NCBI RefSeq assembly: GCF_001423245.1
Contig: NZ_LMOH01000005.1
Span: 35,387-99,386 of the forward strand
DNA length: 64,000 bases
Direction: 5' to 3'
Source of the DNA: Aureimonas sp. Leaf324
Lineage (GTDB): Bacteria > Pseudomonadota > Alphaproteobacteria > Rhizobiales > Rhizobiaceae
Shown piece after piece: positions 18,221-27,499 of the stretch (position 1 is its first letter; each line of letters starts with the position of its first letter). Under the pieces are notes generated by a model. It was not told the DNA's origin, made no database searches, and was given only the letters and a program-made list of their open reading frames with translations. The position numbers were made by a program, and so were the translations under genes.

Positions 18221-19250
18221 TCCCGCGCACCCGACCCCGACCCACGCCTCCGCGCTGGCGCGGCTGCGCCGCCGCCCCGAAGCCTGGCTCTTCGGCGTGA
18301 TCGTCATCGCCGTCCTGTTCTTCGGCTCGACGGCGCCGGGCTTCCTGACGCTGCCCAACGTCATCGACCTGCTCGAGACCTATTCGGTGCAGGCGATCAT
18401 GGCGATGGGCCTCTTCGTGGTGCTCGTCTCGGGCGGCATCGACATCTCGTTCGCGGCCACCGCGTCCGTGTCGCAGTATGTCGCCGCGCTCCTGGCGGCT
18501 CGGCTCGGCCTTCCCGCTCCCCTGGTGATCGCGGCCGGCCTTGCCGTCGGCACGGCGCTCGGCGGACTGAACGCGGCGCTGATCCACTTCGTGCGCATCC
18601 CCTCGATCATCGCGACGATCGCGATGATGAGCGTCACCTTCTCGCTCCTCATGTACTTCTCGGGCGGTCGCTCGATCTACGACCTGCCGGAATGGTGGAC
18701 GACGCGCATCACCGTCTACGAGACCGAACTCGCCAGCGGCGACCTCGTGCGCGTCACGCTGCCGATCGTGGCGATGATCGTGGTGAGCCTCGGGACCTGT
18801 GCGCTGATGACGCGCATGTCGGTCGGCCGCCAGCTCTACGCGATGGGCGGCAACCCGGAAGCGGCGCGGCGCATCGGCATCTCGATCGGCCGCCTCCACT
18901 TCGTCGCCTACGGTTTCCTCGGCTTCCTCGCGGCCCTGGCCGGCATGCTGCAGGCGCATCGCGTCGGCGAAAGCGTGCCCAACGCCATGGTCAACACGGA
19001 GCTTGCGGTTCTCTCGGCCGCCGTCCTCGGCGGCGCCAGCCTGACGGGCGGCATCGGCACCGTGCCGGGCGTCCTTCTCGGCATCGTGCTCCTCGCCATC
19101 CTGCAGAACGGTCTCAACCTTCTCGGCGTCTCCTCGTACTTCTTCCAGATCGTGATCGGCTTGACGATCCTCGCCTCGACCTCGCTCACCGTCCTGTCGT
19201 CACGGCGGGGCCGGCGCCACCGCACGCTCGGCGAGGCCGCCCATGCTTGA
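18213..19250 (+). CDS. sugar ABC permease 1 (CUT2)
   Basis: Inner-membrane permease of the RbsC/RhaP family, 345 residues, 8-10 hydrophobic segments. The GGIDISFAAT motif near residue 70 and the GGNPEAARRIGIS cytoplasmic loop, which contacts the ATPase, are typical. The start overlaps the ATPase end by eight bases and its own end overlaps permease 2 by eight bases, so translation is coupled. With permease 2 it should form a heterodimeric channel, as in rhizobial rhaSTPQ. Confidence 0.92.
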   Translation: MPDPAHPTPTHASALARLRRRPEAWLFGVIVIAVLFFGSTAPGFLTLPNVIDLLETYSVQAIMAMGLFVVLVSGGIDISFAATASVSQYVAALLAARLGLPAPLVIAAGLAVGTALGGLNAALIHFVRIPSIIATIAMMSVTFSLLMYFSGGRSIYDLPEWWTTRITVYETELASGDLVRVTLPIVAMIVVSLGTCALMTRMSVGRQLYAMGGNPEAARRIGISIGRLHFVAYGFLGFLAALAGMLQAHRVGESVPNAMVNTELAVLSAAVLGGASLTGGIGTVPGVLLGIVLLAILQNGLNLLGVSSYFFQIVIGLTILASTSLTVLSSRRGRRHRTLGEAAHA

Positions 19251-20316
19251 GACCGACAAGCCCCATCCGATCGGCGAGGCCGGCCCCCTGGCGGACTTCA
19301 TGGCACGGCTGCGCACGGCCGTTCCCCATGCGCATCTCGGGCTCGTCGGGCTCCTCGCCGCGCTTCTCGTCCTCTTCTCGCTTGCGGTTCCGGGCTTTGC
19401 GAGCGTCGGGACGCTGCAGTCGTTCATGTTCCAGATGCCGCTTCTGGGGCTTCTGTCGCTGGCGATGATCGTGCCGCTCATCACCGGCGGGCTGAACCTG
19501 GCGATCATCGCGACCACCAACCAGTGCGCGCTCCTGATTGTGTTCGTGATGCAGAACGCGATCGCCCCCGATGCGGGGACCGGGGCAGTGCTGGCAGGGG
19601 CAGCGCTCGCCTTCGCCGCCGGGCTTCTCCTCTGCCTCGTGATCGGCCTCCTGACGGGCCTCCTCGTCGCCTATACCGGCGTCCACCCGATCCTCGTCAC
19701 CCTCGGCACCAAGTCGCTGATCGACGGCGTCAGCATCTACCTGACGCGCGGCATGGCGCTGTCCGGCGTGCCCGAGCTCGTCTCGCGCCTCGGCAATTCG
19801 AGCTTTTTAGGCATTCCGCTCGTCTTCGTCCTCCTGGTGCTGGTCGCGATCCTCGTCGGGCTCGTCCTGAAGAAGACCGCCTTCGGCATCGCCTGCCACA
19901 TGATCGGCTCCAACCTCGAGGCCGCGCGCTATTCGGCGATCGACACCAAGCGCGTCCTCGTCGGCGTCTACACCCTCTCCAGCCTCGTCTGCTTCATGGC
20001 CGCGCTGGTGATGCTCGTGATCTTCAATTCGGCGAGCGCCGACTACGCGCAGTCCTATCTTCTGGTGACGATCCTCGCCGCCGTGCTCGGCGGCGTCGAT
20101 CCGTTCGGCGGCTTCGGCACGGTGGGCGGCCTGATGGTGGCGCTGGCGATCCTTCAGGTGATCTCGTCGGGCTTCAACCAGTTCGGGCTGTCGAACTACC
20201 TGACGCTCGCGATCTGGGGCGGCACCCTGATCGTCGTGGTGGTGGCGCAGACGCTGCGCCCGCATCTCTCGCTCTTCGTCTCGATGCTGCGACCGCACCG
20301 GGAGAAGCGCCCATGA
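19243..20316 (+). CDS. sugar ABC permease 2 (CUT2)
   Basis: Second RbsC/RhaQ-type permease, 357 residues with 8-10 membrane segments. Family marks are GGLNLAIIATTNQ in the third segment and the IGSNLEAARYSAIDT loop. It is clearly diverged from permease 1, arguing for a heterodimer. Its TGA overlaps the ATG of the kinase gene (ATGA), so membrane and kinase subunits are translated in step. Confidence 0.92.
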   Translation: MLETDKPHPIGEAGPLADFMARLRTAVPHAHLGLVGLLAALLVLFSLAVPGFASVGTLQSFMFQMPLLGLLSLAMIVPLITGGLNLAIIATTNQCALLIVFVMQNAIAPDAGTGAVLAGAALAFAAGLLLCLVIGLLTGLLVAYTGVHPILVTLGTKSLIDGVSIYLTRGMALSGVPELVSRLGNSSFLGIPLVFVLLVLVAILVGLVLKKTAFGIACHMIGSNLEAARYSAIDTKRVLVGVYTLSSLVCFMAALVMLVIFNSASADYAQSYLLVTILAAVLGGVDPFGGFGTVGGLMVALAILQVISSGFNQFGLSNYLTLAIWGGTLIVVVVAQTLRPHLSLFVSMLRPHREKRP

Positions 20317-21701
20317 GCGTGGTCGCCGTCTTCGACATCGGCAAGACCAACGTCAAGCTCTTCGCCGCGACCGGGAGCGGCACCATCCTGGAGGAGCTTT
20401 CCGCGCCGAACCGCGTCCAGGACGGTCCGCCCTATCGCCATCACGATCTCGATGCGCTGGAAGGCTGGCTGCTCGACGGGCTCGCCGATCTCGGCCGGCG
20501 CCACCCGATCGAGGCGATCGTCGCCTGTTCGCACGGCTCGGGCGGCGTCCTCGTCGGACCGGACGTGGCCGCAATGCCGATGATCGACTACGAGCAGGAC
20601 CCGCCGCCCGATATCACGGCGGACTACGCCGGCATGGCAGGCTCGTTCCGCGACCGGGGCAGCGCGGTGATGCTCGGCTCGGCGCATCTGGCGCGCCAGA
20701 TGCTGTGGCTGGAGCGCGGCTGGCCGGACGCCTTCGCCCGGGCGACGGCCTTCCTGGCCCTCCCGCAATACTGGGCCTTCCGCCTCTGTGGCGTCGCGGC
20801 CAGCGAAGTCACGAGCCTTGCGGCGCAGTCGCACCTCTGGTCGGGCGCCGACGGGCGGCCGACACCGCTCGTCGCCCGGCGCGGCTGGGAGCACCTCCTG
20901 CCGCCGATGCGCCCCGCCTTCGAGACGCTCGGCACGCTGAAGCCCGAGCTCGCGCGACGCTGCGGCCTGCCGCCCGGAACCCGCGTCGTGTGCGGCATCC
21001 ACGATTCCTCGGCCAACTTCTATCGCTACCAGGCCGCCGGCCTGTCCGACCTCACCGTGATCTCGACCGGCACGTGGATCGTGGCCCTCACCGACCGCAC
21101 CGGCGTCGACCTCGACACCGAAACCCCCGGACTGTCCTGCAACGCCGACGTCTTCGGCCGCCCGGTTCCGGGCATCCTGACGATGGGCGGGCGCGAGTTC
21201 GCGGCCGTCGCCGACGGCGCGGACGGACCGGCGACCCTCGAAGCGCTGAGGCGCTGTGTCGCCAGCCGGACCGTCGTCCTGCCCTCCTTCGGAGCCGACG
21301 ACGGCCTGTTTCCGGGCACCTCGCGCCGCGGTCGCATCCACGGGCCGCTCGCCGGCGATCCGTCCGTTCGCTTCACCCTCGCCCTCCTTTATGCGGCCCT
21401 TCTCGCCAGCCAGTGCCTTCAGGCCCTGCCGGCATCACGAACAGTCGTTCTCGACGGCGGACTGGTGCGCGATCCCCTGTTCGGCGCGATCATGGCGGCG
21501 CTGAACCCGACGGTCCGCGTGCTCGTGGACCGGGATCCGCACGGCACCGCAACGGGCGCCGCGCTTCTGGCAACACATGAAGCCCGTCGCGGCCTCGCCC
21601 CGCTGGCGGCGGAAGCACCGGACGTGTACGGCCTTCCCGACCTTCTCCCCTATTGGTCGCACTGGCGCGACCTGACCCATCCCGGAGCCCGAGCCTCATG
21701 A
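20313..21701 (+). CDS. FGGY-family carbohydrate kinase
   Basis: Cytoplasmic sugar kinase of 462 residues with actin-like fold. Phosphate-1 motif FDIGKTNVK has catalytic-site D8; the second domain begins near STGTWIVAL and GGREF, and the adenosine motif is VVLDGGLVRDP. The DIGKTNVK start resembles rhizobial L-rhamnulokinase and fuculokinase relatives. ATG 20313 overlaps the permease stop. With the class II aldolase that follows, the expected route is ketose, ketose phosphate, then dihydroxyacetone phosphate or glycolaldehyde phosphate plus an aldehyde. No ketol isomerase is in the operon; the divergent 3-epimerase-like enzyme may take that role. Confidence 0.88.
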   Translation: MSVVAVFDIGKTNVKLFAATGSGTILEELSAPNRVQDGPPYRHHDLDALEGWLLDGLADLGRRHPIEAIVACSHGSGGVLVGPDVAAMPMIDYEQDPPPDITADYAGMAGSFRDRGSAVMLGSAHLARQMLWLERGWPDAFARATAFLALPQYWAFRLCGVAASEVTSLAAQSHLWSGADGRPTPLVARRGWEHLLPPMRPAFETLGTLKPELARRCGLPPGTRVVCGIHDSSANFYRYQAAGLSDLTVISTGTWIVALTDRTGVDLDTETPGLSCNADVFGRPVPGILTMGGREFAAVADGADGPATLEALRRCVASRTVVLPSFGADDGLFPGTSRRGRIHGPLAGDPSVRFTLALLYAALLASQCLQALPASRTVVLDGGLVRDPLFGAIMAALNPTVRVLVDRDPHGTATGAALLATHEARRGLAPLAAEAPDVYGLPDLLPYWSHWRDLTHPGARAS

Positions 21702-22399
21702 CCCTGCGAACCGACGACGCCTTGCGCGAGGAGATGGTCGCGACCTGCCGCCGCATGAACGAGAGCGGCATCAACCAGGGAACCGCGGGCAACCTGTCCG
21801 TGCGCAACGAGGGGGGCTTCCTCGTCACCCCGACCTCCCTGCCCTACGACCGGATGCAGCCGGAAGACCTCGTGCAGATGTCGTTCGACGGCACCTACGA
21901 GGGCCCCCGGCGCCCGTCGTCGGAGTGGCGCTTCCACCGCGACATCCTCGCCGCCCGGCCCGACGTCGACTGCGTTCTTCACTGCCATTCCGTCTACGCC
22001 ACGACGCTCGCCGTCCATCACCACGAGATCCCGAGCTTCCACTACATGACGGCGGTCGCCGGCGGCACGACGATCCGCTGCTCGCGCTATGCCACCTTCG
22101 GCACGCAGGCCCTGTCGGACGCCGCGCTGGAAGCGCTCGAGGACCGCTTGGCCTGCCTTCTCGGCCAGCACGGGCAGATCGCGCTCGGGCGCACGATGGC
22201 GAGCGCGCTGGCGCTGGCGATCGAGGTCGAGACCCTGTCGCGCCTCTACGTCCAGGCGCGCGTCCTCGGCGAGCCACCGGTCCTGCCGGACGAGGAGATG
22301 GCCCGCGTCATCCAGCAGATGAAGAACATGAGCTACGGCCACGCCCCCGACCTCGACGGGGTCAACGACACGCCGGGCACCCGATCCACGTTCGGGTAA
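21698..22399 (+). CDS. class II aldolase/adducin family protein (fuculose-phosphate aldolase-like)
   Basis: Zinc-dependent sugar-phosphate aldolase or epimerase, 233 residues. The phosphate loop GNLS is at residues 31-34, the acidic residue is E76 in SSEW, and the zinc histidines are H95 and H97 (HCH) and H158 (GQHGQ). This is the residue set of FucA/RhaD/AraD. The start overlaps the kinase stop by four bases, and a strong hairpin follows, so this is the last operon gene. Whether it cleaves fuculose-, rhamnulose- or apulose-type phosphate cannot be told by reading. Confidence 0.88.
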   Translation: MTLRTDDALREEMVATCRRMNESGINQGTAGNLSVRNEGGFLVTPTSLPYDRMQPEDLVQMSFDGTYEGPRRPSSEWRFHRDILAARPDVDCVLHCHSVYATTLAVHHHEIPSFHYMTAVAGGTTIRCSRYATFGTQALSDAALEALEDRLACLLGQHGQIALGRTMASALALAIEVETLSRLYVQARVLGEPPVLPDEEMARVIQQMKNMSYGHAPDLDGVNDTPGTRSTFG

Positions 22400-22448
22400 T
22401 CCAGCGAGCGCGCCAGCCGTCGACATCCGGCCATCTGCCCGGCGCGAG

Positions 22449-22486
22449 AGCTGCCGCCAAGGGTCCATCGACCTTTGGCGGCAGCT
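22449..22486 (+). terminator. hairpin terminator after system A operon
   Basis: A 12-base perfect stem, AGCTGCCGCCAA (22449-22460) with TTGGCGGCAGCT (22475-22486), extendable by three inner pairs, about 50 bases past the aldolase stop. No T-run. The 332-base gap to the next gene holds nothing else I can name. Confidence 0.6.
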
Positions 22487-22731
22487 GCGTCATCCGATCC
22501 GCGCCGCGCGGACGATGAGAGAACACTCGAAGGTCGCGGCCGCCGCGAAGGCCCAGCCGGCGACATCCGCCTCCGGACAGTCAGCGTAAGCCATCCATCA
22601 TCGACCGCGAAAGCGGACGGACGTGACCTTCACGCCGCATCTCCGTCGGTCACATGGCGGTGATCGCCCCATCCGATGCCGGCGTCCCACCGTACCTTTC
22701 GTGTTTGGAAAAACGAACACGGGAGTGGGAC

Positions 22732-23145
22732 ATGAAGAAGAGCACGATCCTCGTCGCGGGAGCCCTGTGCATGGCGGCATCGTCCGCCTTTGCCCAGCAG
22801 GCCATGCAAGGCGTCAAGGCATCGGATCAGGATGTTTCGAACGGCATCGTCAGCGCCGACGCCGTCATGGCCGCGAAGAACGGCTGGCTCGTCGTCCATC
22901 GCACCGACGCCGCGATGAAGCCGGGCCCGGTCGTCGGGCATGCCCCGATCCGGGCCGGGACCACCAACGACGTCGCGGCGATCCTGACGGAAGACGTCAA
23001 ATCCGGCGACATGTTGATGCTGATGGTTCACGCGGAGGACGGCGGGACCAAGAAGGGTGTGTTCGAGTACACGCTGGGCGCCAAGGAGGACGGCCCCGTC
23101 CGCGTCGACGACAAGCTCGTCATGACCATGATCGAGGCTCAGTAG
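22732..23145 (+). CDS. secreted DUF7282-like protein
   Basis: Exported protein of 137 residues with a Sec signal peptide (MKKSTILVAGALCMAASSAFAQQ, cleavage near residue 22). The mature part, including SNGIVSADAVMAAKNGWLVVHR and PGPVVGHAPIRAGTTNDVAAIL, resembles the DUF7282 beta-sandwich family as I recall it. ATG 22732 is chosen over upstream starts because it gives the signal peptide and has GGGAGTGGGAC in front. Monocistronic, on the plus strand between two sugar systems. Function unknown. Confidence 0.7.
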   Translation: MKKSTILVAGALCMAASSAFAQQAMQGVKASDQDVSNGIVSADAVMAAKNGWLVVHRTDAAMKPGPVVGHAPIRAGTTNDVAAILTEDVKSGDMLMLMVHAEDGGTKKGVFEYTLGAKEDGPVRVDDKLVMTMIEAQ

Positions 23146-23545
23146 CCCGTCGGGGCTCGCCGCCATCGGGTGGCGGGCTCCTGCCCGCGTCTGCATCCTC
23201 CTGTCCGACGGGCAGCCACCGACAGCGGCATCGACGCGAAAATGGGCGACGGGGCGGACGCTCAAGATCGGCAGCCCGATCGCACTGCGGTTCTTCACCG
23301 GCCTCGTCGCGACGAACGCGACCCTCTCGTGGGATCGGCCGGCCAGCGTCGCGAGAAGGTCTGCGAGGCGCGCACCACGGTCGGCACGGTGGCCGCCGCC
23401 GGCACGAGGCCCGACACGTTTCCGGCGCTCTTCGTGGTAGCGTTGCTTCCCTCCCCCTGCCGCGCAGTGCGCTCGAGACGGCGGTCGAAGCGACCGAACG
23501 CGGAAAACTCGTCGGAGGAGAGGTCCAGCCGGCCGAACCGCCGCC
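23146..23545. other. intergenic, possible coding remnant
   Basis: No gene with a start is seen. One plus-strand frame around 23265-23340 reads GSPIALRFFTGLVATNATLSWD, which looks protein-like, but it has no start and soon turns Arg/Pro-rich. It may be a decayed fragment; I cannot identify it. Confidence 0.35.
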
Positions 23546-24559
23546 CTATCGGGCCCGCGCCTTGAGCCAGCGGTCGAAGGCGACCGCCAGGATCAGGATC
23601 AGGCCGATCACCACCTGCTGCGTGTAGGACGAGACGTTGTTGAGCACGAGGCCGTTGACGAGAACGCCGATCAGAGCCGCGCCGATGACCGTGCCGCCGA
23701 CGGTGCCGACGCCGCCGAAGAGGCTGGTGCCCCCGATGACGACGGCCGATATCACCGTCAGCTCATAGCCGATGCCCGCCACGGCCTCCGCCGAGTTGAG
23801 GCGCGCCGAGAGGACGAAGGCCGCCAGCCCGCAGAAGAAGCCGACGATGAGGTAGACCGAGACGAGGATCGCATCGACCTTCAGACCGGACAGGCGCGCG
23901 GCTTCCGCGTTGCCGCCCACCGCATAGACCGCCCGTCCGTAGCGCGTGTAGCGCAGGACGACATGGCACAGGATCGCGGCCACCGCGAAGATGATGACGG
24001 GCACCGGCACCGGACCGACCAGCCCGGCACCGAACCAGCGCATGGACGCGTCGAAGCCCGAGATCGGGCCGCCGTTCGAAAGCGTCAGCGTCAGCCCGCG
24101 GAAGATCGTCAGCCCCCCGAGCGTCACCACGAAGGGCGGCACCTTCAGCCGGGTGATGGCGAGGCCCTGGATCGCGCCGCAGAGCGTGCCGACGGCCAAG
24201 GCCGCAAGGAGCGCGGCGAACCAGCCGTAGCCGCCCGCCGCCGCCCCCCCGAGCGACAGGGTGTTGGCCGCTCCGCCCTTGAAGACGATGGCCGCGACCA
24301 TGCCCGACAGCGCCACCAGCGAGCCCACAGACAGATCGATGCCGGCCGTCAGGATGACGAAGGTCATGCCGAGCGCGATCAGGCCGGTGATCGAGATCTG
24401 GCGCAGGACGTTGAAGAGATTGGTGGGGTTCAGGAAGTTCGGGTTGACGAGTGCGAAGACTGCCATCAGCACCAGGAGGAAGAGAAGCGGTCCGAAGGTC
24501 TTGAGCACGCGGAAGAGGTTGACCCGCGGGCGTGTCGCCGCCTCGTTGACTGCGGTCAT
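23546..24559 (-). CDS. sugar ABC permease (CUT2, RbsC-like) of system B
   Basis: Permease of 337 residues with 8-10 membrane segments; family marks are GIDLSVGSLVALSG and the GGNAEAARLSGLKV loop, and the C-terminus is QQVVIGLILILAVAFDRW. Only one permease gene is present, so it should act as homodimer like RbsC. The ATG at 24559 overlaps the ATPase stop by four bases, and it is the last gene of the minus-strand operon. The frame continues upstream through the ATPase gene, but the ATGA junction and composition set this start. Confidence 0.92.
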   Translation of the reverse strand: MTAVNEAATRPRVNLFRVLKTFGPLLFLLVLMAVFALVNPNFLNPTNLFNVLRQISITGLIALGMTFVILTAGIDLSVGSLVALSGMVAAIVFKGGAANTLSLGGAAAGGYGWFAALLAALAVGTLCGAIQGLAITRLKVPPFVVTLGGLTIFRGLTLTLSNGGPISGFDASMRWFGAGLVGPVPVPVIIFAVAAILCHVVLRYTRYGRAVYAVGGNAEAARLSGLKVDAILVSVYLIVGFFCGLAAFVLSARLNSAEAVAGIGYELTVISAVVIGGTSLFGGVGTVGGTVIGAALIGVLVNGLVLNNVSSYTQQVVIGLILILAVAFDRWLKARAR

Positions 24560-26157
24560 GGGCGGGGCTCCGTCCGGGTTCCGAGCGCCATCAGCGCCAT
24601 GAGGGATTCTTCGCTGGCCTGCGCCGCCGGCATCTCGCCGGTGATGCGGCCCTCGCGCATGGTCACGATGCGATCGCTCACCGCCAGGATTTCCGGCAGT
24701 TCGGATGAAATCACGAGAACGGCGATGCCGCGCGCCGCCAGCCCCACCAGGATCTGGTGGACCTCGGCCTTGGCTCCGACGTCGACGCCGCGCGTCGGCT
24801 CGTCGACGATCAGGACCTTCGGATCGCGCGCCAGCCAGCGGGCGAGGATCACCTTCTGCTGGTTGCCGCCGGAAAGCCCGGCGATCAGCTGATCCGGGCC
24901 GGCCATGCGGATGTTCAGCATCTTCCTGTAGTCGGCGAGATCGCGGCGCTCGCGCCCTTCGGCCATGAAGCCCAGCGCGCCGGCATAGGCCTTCAGCGAC
25001 GCGACGGAGAAGTTCGGCTGGATGCCGAGCGCCGGGAAGATCGCCTGGTGCTTGCGATCCTCCGGCACGAGGCCGATCCCGAGCGCGATGGCGTCGGACG
25101 GCGCGGCGGGGGCGATCGGCCGGCCGTCGAGGCGGATCTCGCCGCCCGCACGCCGGTCGGCGCCGAAGATCGCCCGCGCCAGTTCCGTGCGCCCCGACCC
25201 GACGAGACCCGCGATCCCCAGGATCTCGCCGGCCCGGAGATCGAGATCGACGCCTTTCAGGACGATCGCGTGCGGAGCCTCGGGATTGCGGTGCGTGGTC
25301 AATCCGCGCACCGACAGGCGCACCTCGCCGGCCTTCGCCCGCTCCGCGGGCCGGGCATAGAGCTCGGAGGCGGCACGCCCGACCATCCGTTCGATCACCG
25401 CCGGGACCGGGATGGGACCCGTCCCGCGCTCCAGCTCGCCGGCCAGCCGGCCGTCGCGCAGAACGGTCATGCGGTCGCACACCTCGGAGGCTTCCTCCAG
25501 ACGATGGGTGACGAACATGATGGACACCCCGGCCGAGCGGAGCTGGCGCATGATGCCGAGGAGGCGGCTGACTTCGGCTTCCGAAAGGGCGGAGGTCGGC
25601 TCGTCCATCACGATGACGCGCGAGCGAAGCGAAAGCGCGCGCGCGATCTCCACCATCTGCTGCTCGGCTACCGACAGCGCCGAGACGGGCGTGCGCACGT
25701 CGAGACGCAGGCCGACCCGAGCGATCGCCTCCGACGCGGCCTCGCGCATGGCGCGCCAGTCGACGAACTTCCAGCGGTTCACCGGCGCCCGGCCGACGAA
25801 GATGTTCTCGGCCACCGACAGGGTCGGGATCAGCGACAGTTCCTGGTAGATCGTCACGATGCCGGCCCGCATCGCCTCGTCCGGATTGGCGAAGGCGACC
25901 GGGCGGCCATCGAGGCGGATTTCGCCGCGCGAGGGCGGCTGGACGCCGGACAGGATCTTCAGAAGCGTCGACTTGCCGGCGCCGTTCTCGCCCATCAGGC
26001 CGAGGATCTCGCCGGCGTGCAGGCGCAACGAGACGTCGTCGAGCGCGCGCACGCCCGAGAAGTCCTTCGAGATGCCCTGCATCTCGAGCAGCGGAATGGC
26101 CGCCGGCGCGGCCGGGATGGTGACGGAGGGCGCGAGCATCGGCATGCGGCCCAGCAC
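24556..26157 (-). CDS. sugar ABC ATP-binding protein, two NBDs, of system B
   Basis: RbsA-type double ATPase, up to 533 residues. NBD1 has Walker A GENGAGKST and Walker B VMDEPTSALS; NBD2 has GSGRTEL, LSGGNQQKV and an intact Walker B IVDEPTRGVDVGAK, unlike the two other CUT2 ATPases in the window. The first in-frame start is GTG 26157; ATG 26145 and ATG 26139 are alternatives and may be truer because an intercistronic hairpin abuts the GTG. No strong ribosome site separates them. It follows the binding-protein gene by 44 bases. Confidence 0.9.
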   Translation of the reverse strand: MLGRMPMLAPSVTIPAAPAAIPLLEMQGISKDFSGVRALDDVSLRLHAGEILGLMGENGAGKSTLLKILSGVQPPSRGEIRLDGRPVAFANPDEAMRAGIVTIYQELSLIPTLSVAENIFVGRAPVNRWKFVDWRAMREAASEAIARVGLRLDVRTPVSALSVAEQQMVEIARALSLRSRVIVMDEPTSALSEAEVSRLLGIMRQLRSAGVSIMFVTHRLEEASEVCDRMTVLRDGRLAGELERGTGPIPVPAVIERMVGRAASELYARPAERAKAGEVRLSVRGLTTHRNPEAPHAIVLKGVDLDLRAGEILGIAGLVGSGRTELARAIFGADRRAGGEIRLDGRPIAPAAPSDAIALGIGLVPEDRKHQAIFPALGIQPNFSVASLKAYAGALGFMAEGRERRDLADYRKMLNIRMAGPDQLIAGLSGGNQQKVILARWLARDPKVLIVDEPTRGVDVGAKAEVHQILVGLAARGIAVLVISSELPEILAVSDRIVTMREGRITGEMPAAQASEESLMALMALGTRTEPRP

Positions 26158-26158
26158 C

Positions 26159-26184
26159 GGCCGGCGCCAAGGGGGCGCCCGGCC
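26159..26184 (-). promoter_or_regulatory. intercistronic hairpin after the binding-protein gene
   Basis: GGCCGGCGCC (26159-26168) pairs with GGCGCCCGGCC (26174-26184) with one bulged base, in the 44-base gap between binding-protein stop and ATPase start. It occupies the place where the ATPase ribosome site should be. Confidence 0.5.
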
Positions 26185-26201
26185 GATGCTGAAGCCTTCC
26201 C

Positions 26202-27152
26202 TCAGCCGGCCTCGCTCAAACGCTCGGACTTGTCGAGATTGTCCTTGCCGATCACGATCGGCGTCAGGAGAACCTGGGATTGCGCCGGCTTCGTCTTGTT
26301 GCGGGCGAAATCCACCGCGATGCGAACCGCGGTGCGGGACTGCTCGCCCGGAAACTGCTCCACCGTGCCGGCCAGCTTACCGTCGCGCACCGCCGCCAGC
26401 GCTTCGGGCAGCGCGTCGAAGCCGTAGATCAGGACGTCGGTGTGGCCCGCCGCCTCGCAGGCTTCCATCGCGCCGAGCGCCATGTCGTCGTTGGCGCAGA
26501 CGATGACGTCCGGCTTGCCGTGGGCGGTGAGGCCGGCTTCCGTCACCGACAGGGCCTCGGCCCTCGCGAAATTGGCGGTCTGCTCGAAGACGATCTGATA
26601 CTTGTCCTTGCCGTCGAGAATGGCATGGACGCCCTTGTTGCGGTCGATCGCGGGGCCGGCGCCCGGCTGTCCCTGCAGGTGGAAGATCTTGGCGCCGTCG
26701 GGCTTGGCAGCGATGATGGCGTTGGCCTGCGCCTCGCCGCCCTTGGCGTTGTCGGCGCCGACATGGGCGAGGATGCCATCCACGCCGTCGACGCGCCGGT
26801 CGATCGTGACCACCGGGATGCCGGCCTGCACGGCCTGCTCGACGGCGGGCGCCAGCGAGTTGACGTCGAGCGGCGAGATGACGATGGCATCGACCTTCTG
26901 GACCACCGCGGCCTCGACGTCGCCCGTCTGCTTGGGCGCCGAGTTCTGGCCGTCGCTTTCGATCAGCGTGATGCCGCCGATCTCCTGCGCCTGCGCCTTG
27001 ATCTGGTTCAGCATGTGGACGAAGAACGGAAAGCTGAGGCTCGGCACGGAGCCGAGAATGGTCAGGGGCGCGGCTTGCGCCCAGCTTCTTCCGGCCGAAA
27101 GGGCGACCACGCCCAGGGCAGCCGACGACAACAGGAACGAACGCCTGTTCAT
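26202..27152 (-). CDS. sugar ABC substrate-binding protein (CUT2, RbsB-like) of system B
   Basis: Periplasmic family 4 binding protein of 316 residues. The start MNRRSFLLSSAALGVVALSAG is a twin-arginine-style signal with cleavage after SWA-Q near residue 28. The mature chain has NQIKAQAQEIGG, DAIVISPLDVNSLAPAVEQA and PVVTIDRRVDG, typical of ribose/galactose binders. ATG 27152 lies behind GGGAGGGTTCACATC. It heads a three-gene operon; no kinase or isomerase accompanies it, so sugar identity is open (ribose-like). The upstream dyad at 27232-27249 is a candidate operator. Confidence 0.9.
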   Translation of the reverse strand: MNRRSFLLSSAALGVVALSAGRSWAQAAPLTILGSVPSLSFPFFVHMLNQIKAQAQEIGGITLIESDGQNSAPKQTGDVEAAVVQKVDAIVISPLDVNSLAPAVEQAVQAGIPVVTIDRRVDGVDGILAHVGADNAKGGEAQANAIIAAKPDGAKIFHLQGQPGAGPAIDRNKGVHAILDGKDKYQIVFEQTANFARAEALSVTEAGLTAHGKPDVIVCANDDMALGAMEACEAAGHTDVLIYGFDALPEALAAVRDGKLAGTVEQFPGEQSRTAVRIAVDFARNKTKPAQSQVLLTPIVIGKDNLDKSERLSEAG

Positions 27153-27231
27153 GATGTGAACCCTCCCGCTTGCGCCGCCGGCCTCCCGCTCTGCGTCGGG
27201 TCGGTCCGGGCACACGTCACGGTATCACGCA

Positions 27232-27249
27232 CACTTGTCCGTGCAAGTG
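27232..27249. promoter_or_regulatory. 18-base dyad upstream of system B
   Basis: CACTTG (27232-27237), 6-base spacer, CAAGTG (27244-27249): a perfect inverted repeat 80 bases before the binding-protein start. On the minus strand it overlaps a possible -35 element TTGCAC. Operator by position; its regulator is not identified. Confidence 0.45.
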
Positions 27250-27499
27250 GGATTGATGGATCGTTAAAGGTCACCGTTGCGGCGCCTGATTGGCCTTGGC
27301 GACGGGCTCTCTGCCGGTCGAGCCGGATACGGACGGCGGCGAGCCCGGTGGCGGTGCGGACGTTGCCGCGCCGTCGATCGTTGCGCGGGGCGAGCCCTCG
27401 CATCGGCTTGAAGCGGTCGCAGGAGCACCCCGCGAGGTTGCGCTGACGATGGACCCAGCGGCTTGCGGCGAAGGCGCCCTTTGCGCGTCGAACGCGGCG

